Shown: piece after piece, positions 27,122 through 38,800 of the stretch
Position numbering within the stretch: the stretch's first letter is position 1
Layout of the letters: each line of letters begins with the position of its first letter
From: Panicum virgatum
Taxonomy: Eukaryota > Streptophyta > Magnoliopsida > Poales > Poaceae
Reading direction: 5' to 3'
Length of the DNA stretch: 64,000 nt
Assembly (NCBI RefSeq): GCF_016808335.1
Contig: NC_053142.1
Span: 51,951,992-52,015,991 of the forward strand
Notes under the pieces: generated by a model
Told to the model about the DNA's origin: nothing
What the model saw: only the letters and a program-made list of their open reading frames with translations
Database searches by the model: none
Made by a program: the position numbers and the translations under genes

Positions 27122-28964
27122 TTATTCTTTCTGCCAGACGGCATAGTCGTTGCCGTGGGCAGCTACCTGGAACCCTGCCGGGATGAGGTGCCCGACGTCG
27201 TACCTAGACCCTATCTTGACGATGACCTTGCCGTCGATCTCCGCCACGTAGGCATCAGCGTCGTGCTCGAGGATCGTCAGCTCGCTGGTCGGCGTGATTC
27301 CGTTGCGCTTGCGCACCGCCACCAGCGCTGCGATCTCGTCCTTGAAACCCCAGTCGAAGAAATGGTCGTAGAACTGTAAGCAATTCATCAGAGCATTATT
27401 GAATTGAGAAGCTAGCTAGGGATCGAACATGACGATGCAAGTAGCTACTCACGATGCACGGATTGCCGGGGTGCGTGAGGATGTAGGCGTATCCCTGCAT
27501 GACCTTGTCGGAGGGGAAGGGCCACATGGCCTGCGTGGAGCCGGTGTCGTGGTTGTCGACGAAAGTGACGGCCTTGGCCGGCCACCACCCGATGACGCCT
27601 GGCGCCTTGCCCTGCGCGTCGATGAGCCACCACAGCTCGCCCTCCACGGCGGCGTTCAGGATCCCCTTGGTGGTGAAGTCGAACACCGTGGCCGGCGACG
27701 CCGCCCCGCCCACCTCGTTCACCCAGTCCACAAGGGCCTGCCGGTGCGGGTCCTGGTCGTAGGCGGGCTTCCCGTCGTCGCCGGGCACCATGCCGTTCCA
27801 TATCTCGGCGACGGCCAAGCTCGGCGCCGTGCCGTCGACGTACGCCTTGGCGACCTCGGCCGAGTAGCCCCTGGCGAAGTCGAGGCGCCAGGCGTCGAAG
27901 CCGATGTCGGACTTGAGCCAGAGCAGCCACTCGGTGAGCTCGCGCCGGACGCGGTCGTCGAGGTGGTCGATGTCCGGCGCCGCGGCGAAGTCGGCGCCGG
28001 TGTCGAGGTTGCCCGTGCCGTCCGAGTACTGGGTGTCGTCGCGGCAGATCATGTGGGGCCCCCAGTCGAGGCGGCCGTCGGGCGTGCCGCCCTCGTAGAT
28101 GCCGCGGGAATCCTTGTAGTCGGCGCACCGTGGTTGATGACGATGTCCGCCACCGCCTGCACGCCCTTGTCGTGGAGCGCGCCGATCAGGGACTTGAGCT
28201 CCACCGCCGTCCCGTACTTGGACGCGTCCAGGTCGTAAAGCCGACCAGGCATGTAACCTGTATGCATGCACACAACAATTATTGCGCGTGTAGTACGGTG
28301 TCATACTGTTTTTTTTTTGCCAATTCTGATTTGGCATGCTTCACAACTACTAGTAGTATAATACATGTATCTTTAATTATGCGTCATGCGTGTATATTGT
28401 ATTTCATTTTTTTTTACCAAACATTAGTCAATGAACTCAATCAATTAGACCAGCAGAATGAGCAAGGTTGGCATCGCAATCAGAGCATAGCTGCGTGTTG
28501 TCCACTCCACGTGGACTTTCTGGATTCTGCTTCATTTTGCTGTAGCTATCTGATTGCCCCTTCCCTCACCCCTAGACATGTTCAGACAAGAATTGGACCG
28601 GGGAAGAAGAAGATGAAGGACCCGTTCAGACGGACCTTGGGTGGAGACGGAGTGCGACGGCGGCGGGAGCCAGACGTGCGTGACGCCGGCGGCGGCGATG
28701 TCGTCGACCTTCCCCATCAGGAGGTTGTACCACCCGCCGCTCTGCTTCCACGACTCCCAGTTGAACCCCTGCACTAGCTCTCAATTTTTCAGGGACTGCA
28801 AATCAACGAGGAATCCGAACGTTCTGTTCGCTACGAGATGATCTCATGATCAGTCAGCATCAGCCATGGCGGAATGGGACGGTTACCTGGAACAGGACCT
28901 GGCCGGACGCCAGCGCCAGGAGGAGGAGCAGGGTCGTCAGGCAGCACAGGTCCCTGCTTCTCAT
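27122..28964 (-). pseudogene. Alpha-amylase (GH13, barley/rice secreted type), frameshifted copy
   Basis: Alpha-amylase (EC 3.2.1.1) hydrolyses internal alpha-1,4 bonds of starch; cereal forms are secreted during germination. Four exons match the family's gene structure: 28964-28887 (signal peptide, 26 codons, ending GQVLFQ), 28768-28636 (GFNWESWK), 28257-27453 and 27373-27122. The catalytic residues are present: [12 protein letters not shown] (Asp nucleophile), VAEIWNG (Glu) and FVDNHDTGS (Asp). The C-terminal beta domain ends [11 protein letters not shown]. Two lesions stand out. After VADIVINH one base is missing near 28130, so the frame runs to a stop near 28049. In addition the conserved GIYCIFEGG is GIYEGG, an in-frame loss of three codons near 28095. 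Apart from the single missing base, splice sites and frame are consistent and would give about 422 residues. Either a young pseudogene or a base-call error plus a real small deletion. Confidence 0.85.
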
Positions 28965-29060
28965 TGCTGCCGCGCGCTCTGCTTTCTCTGTCTCAACTCA
29001 ACTGAGTGGTGATCAACAAGAAGCTGAGTGCAATGAGGTTGCAGCAGGAACCCGATGGAT

Positions 29061-29067
29061 ATTTATA
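29061..29067 (-). promoter_or_regulatory. TATA box of the alpha-amylase gene
   Basis: On the minus strand TATAAAT lies about 97 bp upstream of the ATG at 28964, a normal distance for a short cereal amylase leader. It overlaps TATCCAT (TATCCA is the core of the sugar- and gibberellin-responsive box of rice amylase promoters), but its place right at the TATA box makes regulatory meaning uncertain. Confidence 0.6.
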
Positions 29068-29310
29068 GGCATGAGAGGATTTAATAGCTGTAGCTATCAA
29101 GGGAGTTGCTTGGAGGCAACGGATTTGTACCCAACTCCGTTACGAGTTGTTTCTTTTCTTCCTCATCCAACTCAAGACCACACATCTGAATAAGAAGATG
29201 AACTTATGGTGGTCAAGTCGATGGGGATGGCATTGGCATGGCACAAACTTCCTGGACAAAAGAGGATGTTGGAACTGAAACCAAGAAGAGCCTTTTTCTC
29301 AAGGGGGATA

Positions 29311-29983
29311 TAGCTCGTTTGGTTTTAAAGGCCGTGTTTAGTTGTTTACGTGTAAAAATTTTGTAAAGAAATCTTGCTAATTTGAAATACTAAATGAAGT
29401 CTATTTACAAAACTTTTTGCATAGATGGGTTGTAAATCGCGAGACGAATCTAATGATACTAATTAATCCATAATTAGCGGATGGTTACTGTAGCATCACT
29501 GTTGCAAATCATAGATTAAGTAGGCTCATTAGATTCGTCTCGCGATTTACAGACCATCCATGAAAAAAGTTTTGTAAATAGACTTCATTTACTACTCCAT
29601 GCATGTGTCAAAACATTCGATGTAATGTTTTTTTTTGCGTTTACGGGGTTTACAGGTAAAGATCTAAACAGAGCCTAAGTAGCTATCACATCGAATGTTC
29701 GGATGTCAATTTGAATATTTGGATGCCAATTTAATATAAAACTAATTGCATAAGTTGCAATTAGGACTCTGAACGAATCTATTAAATATAATTAATGCAC
29801 AATTAGCGAATGGTTACTAGTGGTCAAATTATGAACTAATTAGGCTTAATAGATTCGTCTCGTGATTAAATCGCGATATATGAAATTGTTTTTGTAATAA
29901 GTCTATGTTTATTATTCTTAATTGCTGTTTAAACATAGATGTGATGGGGTGTATGACTTAAACTGAAAAAACCAAACGAGGCC
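29311..29983. mobile_element. Outer MITE of a nested pair
   Basis: The left edge CTCGTTTGGTTTTAA (from about 29311) and the right edge AAAAAACCAAACGAGGCC (to 29983) form inverted ends. A second element (29330-29675) interrupts it near the left edge. The right-hand interior contains AGATTCGTCTCGTGATT, a word also present in the related MITEs here. Confidence 0.6.
29330..29675. mobile_element. Inner MITE, about 346 bp, nested in another MITE
   Basis: It starts GGCCGTGTTTAGTTG and ends AAACAGAGCC, flanked by TAA (29326-29328, one extra A on the left, and 29676-29678). The interior holds TGTAAATCGCGAGACGAATC and its inverted partner. Ends and the 3-bp target are Harbinger/Tourist-like. Confidence 0.65.
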
Positions 29984-31062
29984 TAAGCATGGATCACACT
30001 GCAGCAGACAAGCAGATATACACACGTTTAATTTTGTCAGATTGACAGATACCGTAAAATATAAAACCATATCCATTGTGGTTGCTTTGCTTAAGACGGG
30101 GCGCTATGTCCCTAAAAGTCTAAAAAATATCCATTGTGGTGGCGAGAAACCAGTGATACCTTTTTTAGATAGATGTACATTTCATCAAATCCATTCCAAC
30201 CGAAACATGCATACTTGTGTAAGGATAAAGTTAGAATAGAACTGAATTGGTACTAGATATTCTTTCATTGGCAGATGTAAGGAATGATTACTTCGCATCA
30301 CACAAAATTGTAATTTTGTTAGTTGTGTTGATGGCCTTCTCGTTAGGCTGGAGATTGTACGTGACGCGATTGGGGTGAGTCTCTCGAGGCAGGCAGTTGA
30401 GACATTGTTCATGGAGCTTGAGAACCACACGTCGCAAAGCATGCATTGCCAATTGGACGAAGCAACCTCAGCCAACGGACTTGGTCAAAAAGTTTTGATG
30501 GCGTTGGACAGGAAGGCAAGCATTCATCTATCTTCAATTTTGGTTGAGAGTTCGAGGGGGAGCAAAGCTCTTCCTTTTCCTTGCACGGTGGCTGAAATAT
30601 CAAGAGCACAAGAACTCCGAGGAAATTCTTCAAGGTGCAGAATAAGAATTGAGATGAGAAGAAACTACTACTGAAGCATCTGATGTTCATGTCAAAGAAA
30701 AAAAAGAACAAGAATGCTCAGTGCTCAATGGATATTTTTTTAGAGTTCATTCATCCTGCGGCTTGAGGATGCAACTTTACAAAGATGAACAGTAGTGCAA
30801 GCCATGGGCAATCATATGTAAGCTTATAAATAATAAAATACTAAAGTATGAGTTTTCTAGCAAAATATAATCATTCAACATAAAAACAAGGAGAAAATTG
30901 AGTACATCACGAATTTAGTAGTTATGGGTGAAAGAGAAGCTGAAGCATCGGACTGCTGACAAGCGTTGTATTTCTCAAGGATCTAGTCGCGATCTTCTCC
31001 GTGCTTCCTTGAGCGGCATGTGCTTTAGATGGCTGCGGACTATATAGTCATCATTCTGGGTG
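29984..31062. other. Intergenic, no supported gene
   Basis: At 30185-30674 overlapping frames on both strands look protein-like in composition, but I recognise no domain and no splice chain. It may be a retroelement or gene relic. Confidence 0.35.
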
Positions 31063-31827
31063 TAGGCCTGCTAATGGGTTGAGTTGAAATGAGTTTTATG
31101 GGATGTGTTTTGAAATGGAGTGTGTTTGGATGAGTTAAAATGGGTTGTATTAGTTAATGGGGTGGGTCGGGGTGGGTTCTATATAAATGTGGGTCCCACG
31201 TGAGAGCTGGACTCTTAAATTAAAACCACGTGTTTATATCAGAAAATTTTATCGAAATTGACTGAATTTTGTTGGAAATGACTCAGTACGACTGGCAGCT
31301 ATTTTGTGCAAAGCAGTGTGGTTAGAACTACCTATGGGCCCCACATAAAGAGCCGGACCCTGAAATTAAAACCTCGCGTTCACACTATAAAATTTTATCG
31401 AAATTGACTGAAATTTGTTGGAGATGACTCAGTACGACTGGCAGCTACTCTGTGCAAAGCAGCATGGCTAGAACTACACGTGGGCTCCACATCAAGAGCC
31501 GGACCCTAGAATTAAAATCTCGCGTTCGCACTATAAAATTTTATCGAAATTGACTGAAATTTTTAGAGATGAGTCAATATGACTGACAGATACTCTGTGC
31601 AAAGTAGCGTGGCTAGACATATATGTGGTCTCCACATTAAGTGTAGAACCACTTAATTCCTATGCATAGTAGAACACATGAGTTTTTATGGGTTACCCGC
31701 TTATAATGGGGCGGGTTGGTTAGAGTTGAGAAATTAACTAATTGGGTTGGGTGGGGTTGGATATCTAAATATGTTAATTTTGGGTGGGGTTGGGTATGGT
31801 GCGGGTTCCAACCCATTAGCAGGGCTA
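31063..31827. mobile_element. hAT-like non-autonomous element, 765 bp, with an internal tandem triplet
   Basis: Ends read TAGGCCTGCTAATGGGTTG on the left and, on the other strand, TAGCCCTGCTAATGGGTTG on the right (18 of 19 match). TCTGGGTG flanks both sides (31055-31062 and 31828-31835), an 8-bp duplication typical of hAT. Inside are three tandem copies of an about 145-bp unit plus a partial fourth. No transposase frame is visible. Confidence 0.85.
31191..31640. repeat. Tandem repeat, three copies of about 145 bp
   Basis: The landmark GGG(T/C)(C/T)CCAC recurs at about 31191, 31335, 31481 and 31626. Each unit carries AAAATTTTATCGAAATTGAC, ATGACTCAGTACGACTGGC and TGTGCAAAGCAG. The array lies wholly inside the hAT-like element. 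Confidence 0.9.
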
Positions 31828-31835
31828 TCTGGGTG

Positions 31836-34800
31836 TGGCACCAAGAAGAATAGGCCAAACTTTAGTCGACACTCTTTATATCTTGCTAATCGCTGCACAA
31901 GAGACATTATCGTGTTATTTATACTCTCTCCGTTCTCTTTAAAAACCTCCCACTCGAGCAAGCCCATGCCTTCTAGTCTCTTAATAAACTCTGTCTTTCT
32001 TGTAGCTTCTATTTTCAGTGATAGCTCGCGTTCCAGTGATGTGGTTTTGAGCATGATGCCCATTCAACCCCATGTTACATAATCTTGTCGTCTACCCTTC
32101 TTTAAATCAAAAACTCTTTCCGAGCTCGTTACATACACCAAGTCTGCATTTCTTTGTCCCAACCTTAAAACAAGCATTATTCCTGTGTCCTTTGCTACAA
32201 GGCACAATTATAACACAATGAATTGATTTATGCACGGGAAAATAGATGGGAAGGAGGGGATCATGAGAGAAAAATTGATAGAAATATTATGGCCTTTTTT
32301 GCCAAAACACACTGCACATATTTTAAAAAGTTGGGATATGTGCAGTCTTGTTGATAATATAATTATTTCACGTATTACCCTAGAGGGTCTTTTTTTTACG
32401 ATTCGTGAAAACTAAAAAGTATACACCAAGATGCTCCAAAGTTAAACTGTGAATTAAATCGGTGCCTAATGTTTAAAATTTTAGTACGACCTAGATAAGA
32501 AATCCCTATTTTCTTCAAATTAATAGTGAATGTGGGAAAAATGTGACATGCATGACATATGGCACTGCAGTGTACAACATGAGATGTAAATTAAATGGTA
32601 TATATGATCGATGCTCTTTTGAGTTGAAATATGAGATGACAGATATATGTGAATAATAAATCGAAACAATCAGACGGTGTCAGCAGTCGATGATAACAAA
32701 ACTGGAAGAGGTAGAGATATTGCACACACGCACCTACCACCCGCGACTGACATGTTCTCCATAGCCATGGCTTTTGGCTCTAGAGTTGTGAGTTTTATCG
32801 CCTATTCCTTGAATGCTGGAACTATATATAAAACAGACACTGTATCTAATGTACACATGACGTGAGAGAGATATAGTACATGAGGTGGATAAATACGATT
32901 AGTAGAGTTGGAGTTGGACGAGAAACAGTATTGGCTGGAAACGGGAACAGAATTGGACGTGGACGGTCGGCCCATGAGGAAGGCCCGCCACTGGCTGGGG
33001 AAGGCTTGCACATTGGCTCTCTCTCTCCCACAGACCGTCAGGCAAGAGGAATACACACATTTTCCAAAAAAAAAAGGCAAGAGGAACACAGGCACAGCCA
33101 CCCTGTTAGCACCCCTAGGGACACGCGACCGGCGGCTTCCGCTGCGTTGCAGGATGCAGCTTGCCACACGTCGGTGCCTGCTTCGGGAGGAGTGGATTTG
33201 GAATTTGGATGGGGTTTGGGGTTTTGGTTGCGCAGCAGAGGCTTCATGAAAGGAGAGAAGTCGACCACGACGCTCATGTTCTGCAAAGGACACATTGTTC
33301 GATCAGCTCGATCGAGCGGCAGGTTTGGGTTTTTATCCACTTAATGGCATTCGTACCTCTCATTCTATCACTTAATAGAGGTTCTAAATAGTCGGCTATA
33401 GCCACTGCTATAGCCTGCTATAGTCTTTGGGAGAGAAGAAAGTTAGATATTCATCTCTTAGCTCTAAAAGACTAAATCCGCTAATAGCCGGCTATATCCT
33501 GCTATAGCCACTAGATAAAGGGTTATTTATCCAACTAAATCATATAATTCGTCTTTATTATTGTTAGTTTAGTATTGAACTTTATCATTTACAAAATTTA
33601 GTATTTCGTCAATGATGTAACGAGGGAATGAAGCCCAAGACATAATTCAGTACATCAAATTTTCTTGCTTTCATGTTTATATGCAAAATTACTCATAGAT
33701 TTATGCATGGTGTTGAAGTAGAAATGCATAATTGCGAGAACCTTCTATAAGATTAGAGAGTATGCATGAACCATGGTTATCATAATATGGAATACTCTAG
33801 AAATTAGATATTTGTATAGTTAGATAAGTATGAGAAAAATTCTAGAGTTAGATATTTAGTAAAGAAGTATGTAAAAGATGGACATATGACAAAACCATAT
33901 GATGGAGTCCTATACATATGGGTATTCTCCACCCATCTTGTCATACCATGGCATAAGATGTCTCAAATAGGATATGGTAAGACTACTATGTAGTGTAATA
34001 GTGTCATAGTAGAGTAGCCACATATAAAGAGTGCAAAAGTCTTGTGTTGTATTAAGTTATGGTGAACAAAGAGTTGAGTTCCCATATAGAGTTAGTCTCT
34101 CATATTACTGTCCAGGTGAAGGTCTTCTTGGTGTAGTGTGGGCATAGAATCGACCAAAGAAATGATATCATAACACTACGATGGAGAGATAGGGTCGCCC
34201 GTGCCACCGGAGTGTTCGCCGGGCACACTGAAATGATTAAACAATTTCATTCGAAGTAGTTCAAACATGAGATATACATAAACCTAATAACATGTCGCAT
34301 TCCATACATGGCTGATAAACGGATGATCTAATAGAGAAATAAGAATAAGGTGTTAGCCTAGAGTCAGGACTCCTCGCTTGAGCGGTCTGACTGCGTCCAC
34401 GGCACGTGACTCCAGGCTCTCGATCACCTGCCTGCGGACGGGGGGTCATGTCGTCGTAGCCCCGGCGCAGAATAGCGGAATGGTGGCGCTCATGCGGTAG
34501 GAGTAAATCGGTGGCAACGCCATCTCGGGGCGCTTACATAAAGCAGTAGAAGAAACACTTTCTTCCACCTTTATTACACGATGTTGCTTAGTTAGCTTCA
34601 CTGACATCTAGGACCCACAACATTTGGGTCCCGCCACTCGGTGATTGTGGCTACATACGGACGACTGTGAAGATGTTGGCAGCACCCCGCCCACGTCTTC
34701 TGTAGCGGCACCATACGACTTGTACCGCGAATTCCCACAAATGCCCCCGCGGCCCAGCATGGTGCGCAAGAAGCTCACCAACACCGGAAGTGGTATCCGC

Positions 34801-35899
34801 GATGTTCGCATGCATCCGGGCCTGTACCACGGCATTTCCCTGTCGGCTCGTGTGACATCCACTAGTTGTACCACACGTATAAATATTTCTAAAATAATAT
34901 AATCACGCAAGTTAAAATCATGGATAATAGTGTATACTAAGTCTGCTTGATTAGAGGGGGGAGAGAAGTAGAAACATGTGGCCCCCTAGAAGTAGAAACT
35001 TGAACTTGAAAAAAAATACCAAATGCAGCACTACTTTTAACCAATACACATGAACTTGAACTTCATTATACCATTTCTTCAAAAAAAAACCTTCATCATA
35101 CCATTGCTCAACATTACTCAAGAAGAGGCACAAAGATACAAAGTGCATGAGTACGCAGCCGCGTGCACTATTATTGGCCGGACCCGGCTTTTACTAGCTC
35201 GTCGGGCCAGACGAGGTACGCAGCAGGAGATTAATCAAGGGTGGCGAGTGAGTAGCACGGACACCCACTCGGCTCGTTGGTAGTGAGGATGACAACGGTG
35301 GGGGGTGAAGGTTAGGGACGGGGAGGACGGCTATGGCGAGGACGAGTGCCGCCCGCCGGCCAGGTTGGGGGGAGCGGCGGGATGAAGGGCGAAGACGGGC
35401 GGCGGCCACGGCCAGAGACGGGCGGCGCGGGGAATAGAGCCATTAGAGGTGGCGTGGCACGGCGGAAAGGAGATCGGTGGGTGGTGCTAGCCTGCAGGTG
35501 GGCAGGGAGGAGGTCTGGAGTGAGATTGAGGGGGCAGCTCACCGTTATTTCCCGAAAATGTGCATGGGCAAAATGGTAATTTCTCAATGCAGCTTTCATG
35601 ATTTTGCGAATCTGAAATTTTCGGCTTCTACAATCATCTCCAAAATTCACCCTGCTTGGAAGCTGAATAGCTTCTAGATTTTGGATTTAGAATCCGTCCC
35701 AATCCAAACGGGGCCTTCGTAGGGTTTTTACGTTTCCAACCACAATGTGCCACCGAATGTTTTATACATTCTACCATACAAAATTGCAAGCTAACTTCAA
35801 TGACAGCTGCTGCATGAATTATTTCGCTATCTTTCTATATAACTACTGTGGAGTACAATCAATCTGGTATTATTAAGGAAGCCATTTTATATAACTAGT
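31836..35899. other. Intergenic zone with retroelement-like and GC-rich patches, no supported gene
   Basis: About 33385-33535 has repeated GGCTATAGCC palindromes typical of a small MITE. About 33650-34200 looks like a long terminal repeat (a TATAAAG-like site near 34022, AT-rich), but no paired copy or primer-binding site was confirmed. GC-rich patches at 32880-33350, 34370-34860 and 35160-35560 have open frames without domains. The tail near 35680-35720 (AAACGGGGCC) resembles a MITE end. Confidence 0.4.
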
Positions 35900-38800
35900 T
35901 CAGATTGCTAGTGCACCATCAACAGTTTCACTCTCGTCATCAGAGGCGTAGGACTTCGATTTGGACATTGACATGACTCTTGAAAATCCATAGCCCAGAG
36001 AACTTCCTGTCGTAGCACACAGCTGTAACGGGAAGGAGACGACGACATCAAATAGAAAAAAAAATGATATTAGCCAATATAAATTGCATGAACACAACAT
36101 AAATTATATAAACTTGACACAAGCTATTCTTAACACGTTGTGATATTCCAACATGGACATCAGAAAACCACCCAACTCAAGAACATTTAAGAAAGTCATC
36201 TAAAATTTACTTGCACTACATGAATCATAAGTGACAAATTGAAGAAATTCATCCATTTGCATGATTTGGTATATGATATATTACTGGTTCAATTTTCTAG
36301 GTTTTTGACTTCATGAGCTAAAAGTCAGAAGAATCATGTCAGATTCATAGCATCACTCTTCCAGACAGCAAACGGTAATACCAATGGTGTTTAATCATGT
36401 AATAATGTAACTAGTTACTACCGTGTGACTTCCATTACAAGCTTAATTCAACACATATCAACACAAGCAATCCTTGATTCACTACCATTCAGAAATTCGG
36501 TTTGCCATATTTCACTTGCTAGAATATTCTTTATCTTTTCGGTTCGTAAAATGCTTTTAAGAGGCCACTGAATGATGTCACAATTACACACCTCTGTGAG
36601 CTCCGACAGATGACGATTCCTGAACTCGTTGATGGTTTCTTGAATCTCTGACATTGGAAGTTTGGCCTAAAATAAAGCATATGCATTAAAGTGCATACAT
36701 CAATAATACACACAATGGATGATAATCAAATATGTAAGAGCTCACTTGTGCAAGAACAGCTGCAGCCAACTGAAGACTCGGTTCCAAGGTCTCAGGGACA
36801 ACCTTCAAATTTTGTCACACAGATTCATCAGCATGTTAAAAGTACCACGTGTGAAATAAAATATCTGATAAGAAAAACTACCAGTGGTGCATAATAGCAA
36901 TGACATTGTACAAGTTACACAGTACAGAAACATGCTTGGTCCCACGCAATGGTGGTATTATTTAATAAGCACAAGAAGAGTTGCAAATGAGCATTTAGTA
37001 ACTTTTCATGTTCAAATTTTAATATATCAGTGACCAAAGGAGTAAAACATGATGACCCGCAAAAATATGTTACCAATAACTGAATGTAGAAACTAATCAC
37101 AGGATTTGGAAACACAAGCTCTGGATCTTTATCATATAGATTTGAATAATTAATTAAATCTACTTGCCGCAAATCATTTCACATAGCTTGCAGTTTGTTA
37201 TGATAAAAATAATACAACTCCCTCTTTGCAAATAAAAATTGTGAGTATACATGGCCAATCCAAGTTGCACCAATAGCCCATTATGGCCAATAATGCTCTG
37301 TAACATCCACTTACCGCTGTTGCACCTGCTTTCTCCAAATTAACGCCATGATCAACATCATGTGCTCGAACAAATGTCTTCACATTTGGGAAATATTTGT
37401 TCAATGCCCAGACAGCTCTATAGTTTGCACCAGGAGTATCCAAAGTAATTGCAGCAGCGCAAGCTCTCTCTGCTCCAACTTTGTGCAGTACCTGTTAAAA
37501 TTCAATTCAGAACAGTACTTTTACCAAGCTATATGAATATTAAAATTCAATCAAACTCATCCTACCTCTCTGCTTCCAGCATCCCCAAAATATACTGGAA
37601 GGTCAAGCGCACGCCCAACTGCTACCCGGTCGCTGGAAAAGAATACATGCATCAGGAAAGTTATTCTTAACATGCAGCCACTGGATGCAAAGGTCACGTA
37701 TACACCCAAACTGTCCTTGTTCAACTTGACCACTAAGGTGTATAAATTGAGCAAGGATGGTTTGGTTTCAAATTAAAGTTATTCTTGACATGCAACTACC
37801 AGATTGCTGGGTATTGCCAGCATTTCCTGATTTCTTGAAAACGTCCGCCTGAACATTTGTTTTATTTATTAGTGGATTTACTACATTTCATTTGCAGTCC
37901 CACATTAGTCTAAACATGATATCAATGAACATCAGAGGTAAACTCTACAAACTTACAAACCCATATCTACGTAGGTTTATGTAGTCATACTTCTTCATGG
38001 TTAAACATTAATTCAATAGTGTTCGAGAAAATCATTCATTCATTAGGGACACAGAGGTTCTGAATCACTATCCATACTTTTTTTAAAAGTTCAGGTTGTT
38101 GCAAAAAACACCATACCTTCTAACATCAAGGGCAACGAAAGGAATTAATCGCTCTGACAGGAGTTGGGCAATGATCTAGTATAAGGAAAAAGAAAAAAAG
38201 CTTTATTAGGATCTATCAAACATGGGAAAAAGTTAGTACTGTGTGAGGATTGCAATACAACCTGCCCAACACGTCCAAAGCCTAGTACTCCCTCTATTCA
38301 CTTTTGATGGATATATTTTAAAAACTCAAATGTTCACAAATGATAGCTATATTTGCTAATGTCATGGGCTGTGGCAATAAATAGCACTGGTAACGAGGAG
38401 TTTCCAGTTAAAGCATTGGAGGACCAACAAAAAAGTCCGTGTTGTATTTATTATATGATAAGTAAAGTTGTTTTCCTTGGTCATTGTGTCAAGATGAAAT
38501 ATAGCTATCAAAAGTGAATGGAGGGAGTATAATAATATGATCTTGCAAATCATCAGTCTACATAAACAGAAACACAGAAGATAGCAACATTAGATAAAAA
38601 ATGACATGTTAAAGGATATTTGAGAGCTTACGTACTATTGGCTGCAAACTTGGGAGATTATAGTAACAAGAAGCAACACTATCCCATTAACAATATACCA
38701 TGTGTTTTTTGTGCCTTGCAATTAGCATAAACCCCTTGGTTAATTGTCATCTACAATGGCTACAGCACTAGCTGGTACTGAGTTCCATTGTACTGGGAGA

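Noticed and set aside
27429..28238. Long plus-strand frame opposite the amylase
   Set aside because: Shadow of the GC-rich amylase exon; no domain pattern on the plus strand.
30185..30674. Overlapping protein-like frames on both strands
   Set aside because: No recognisable family and no start or splice context; may be a relic but not supported as a gene.
31055..31836. Mutator-type element based on a 9-bp duplication
   Set aside because: A ninth matching base exists, but the inverted ends align best as TAG... with an 8-bp duplication, which fits hAT better.
32802..33344. Frames in a GC-rich patch, possible truncated gene
   Set aside because: No domain, frames on both strands equally open, no exon continuation found.
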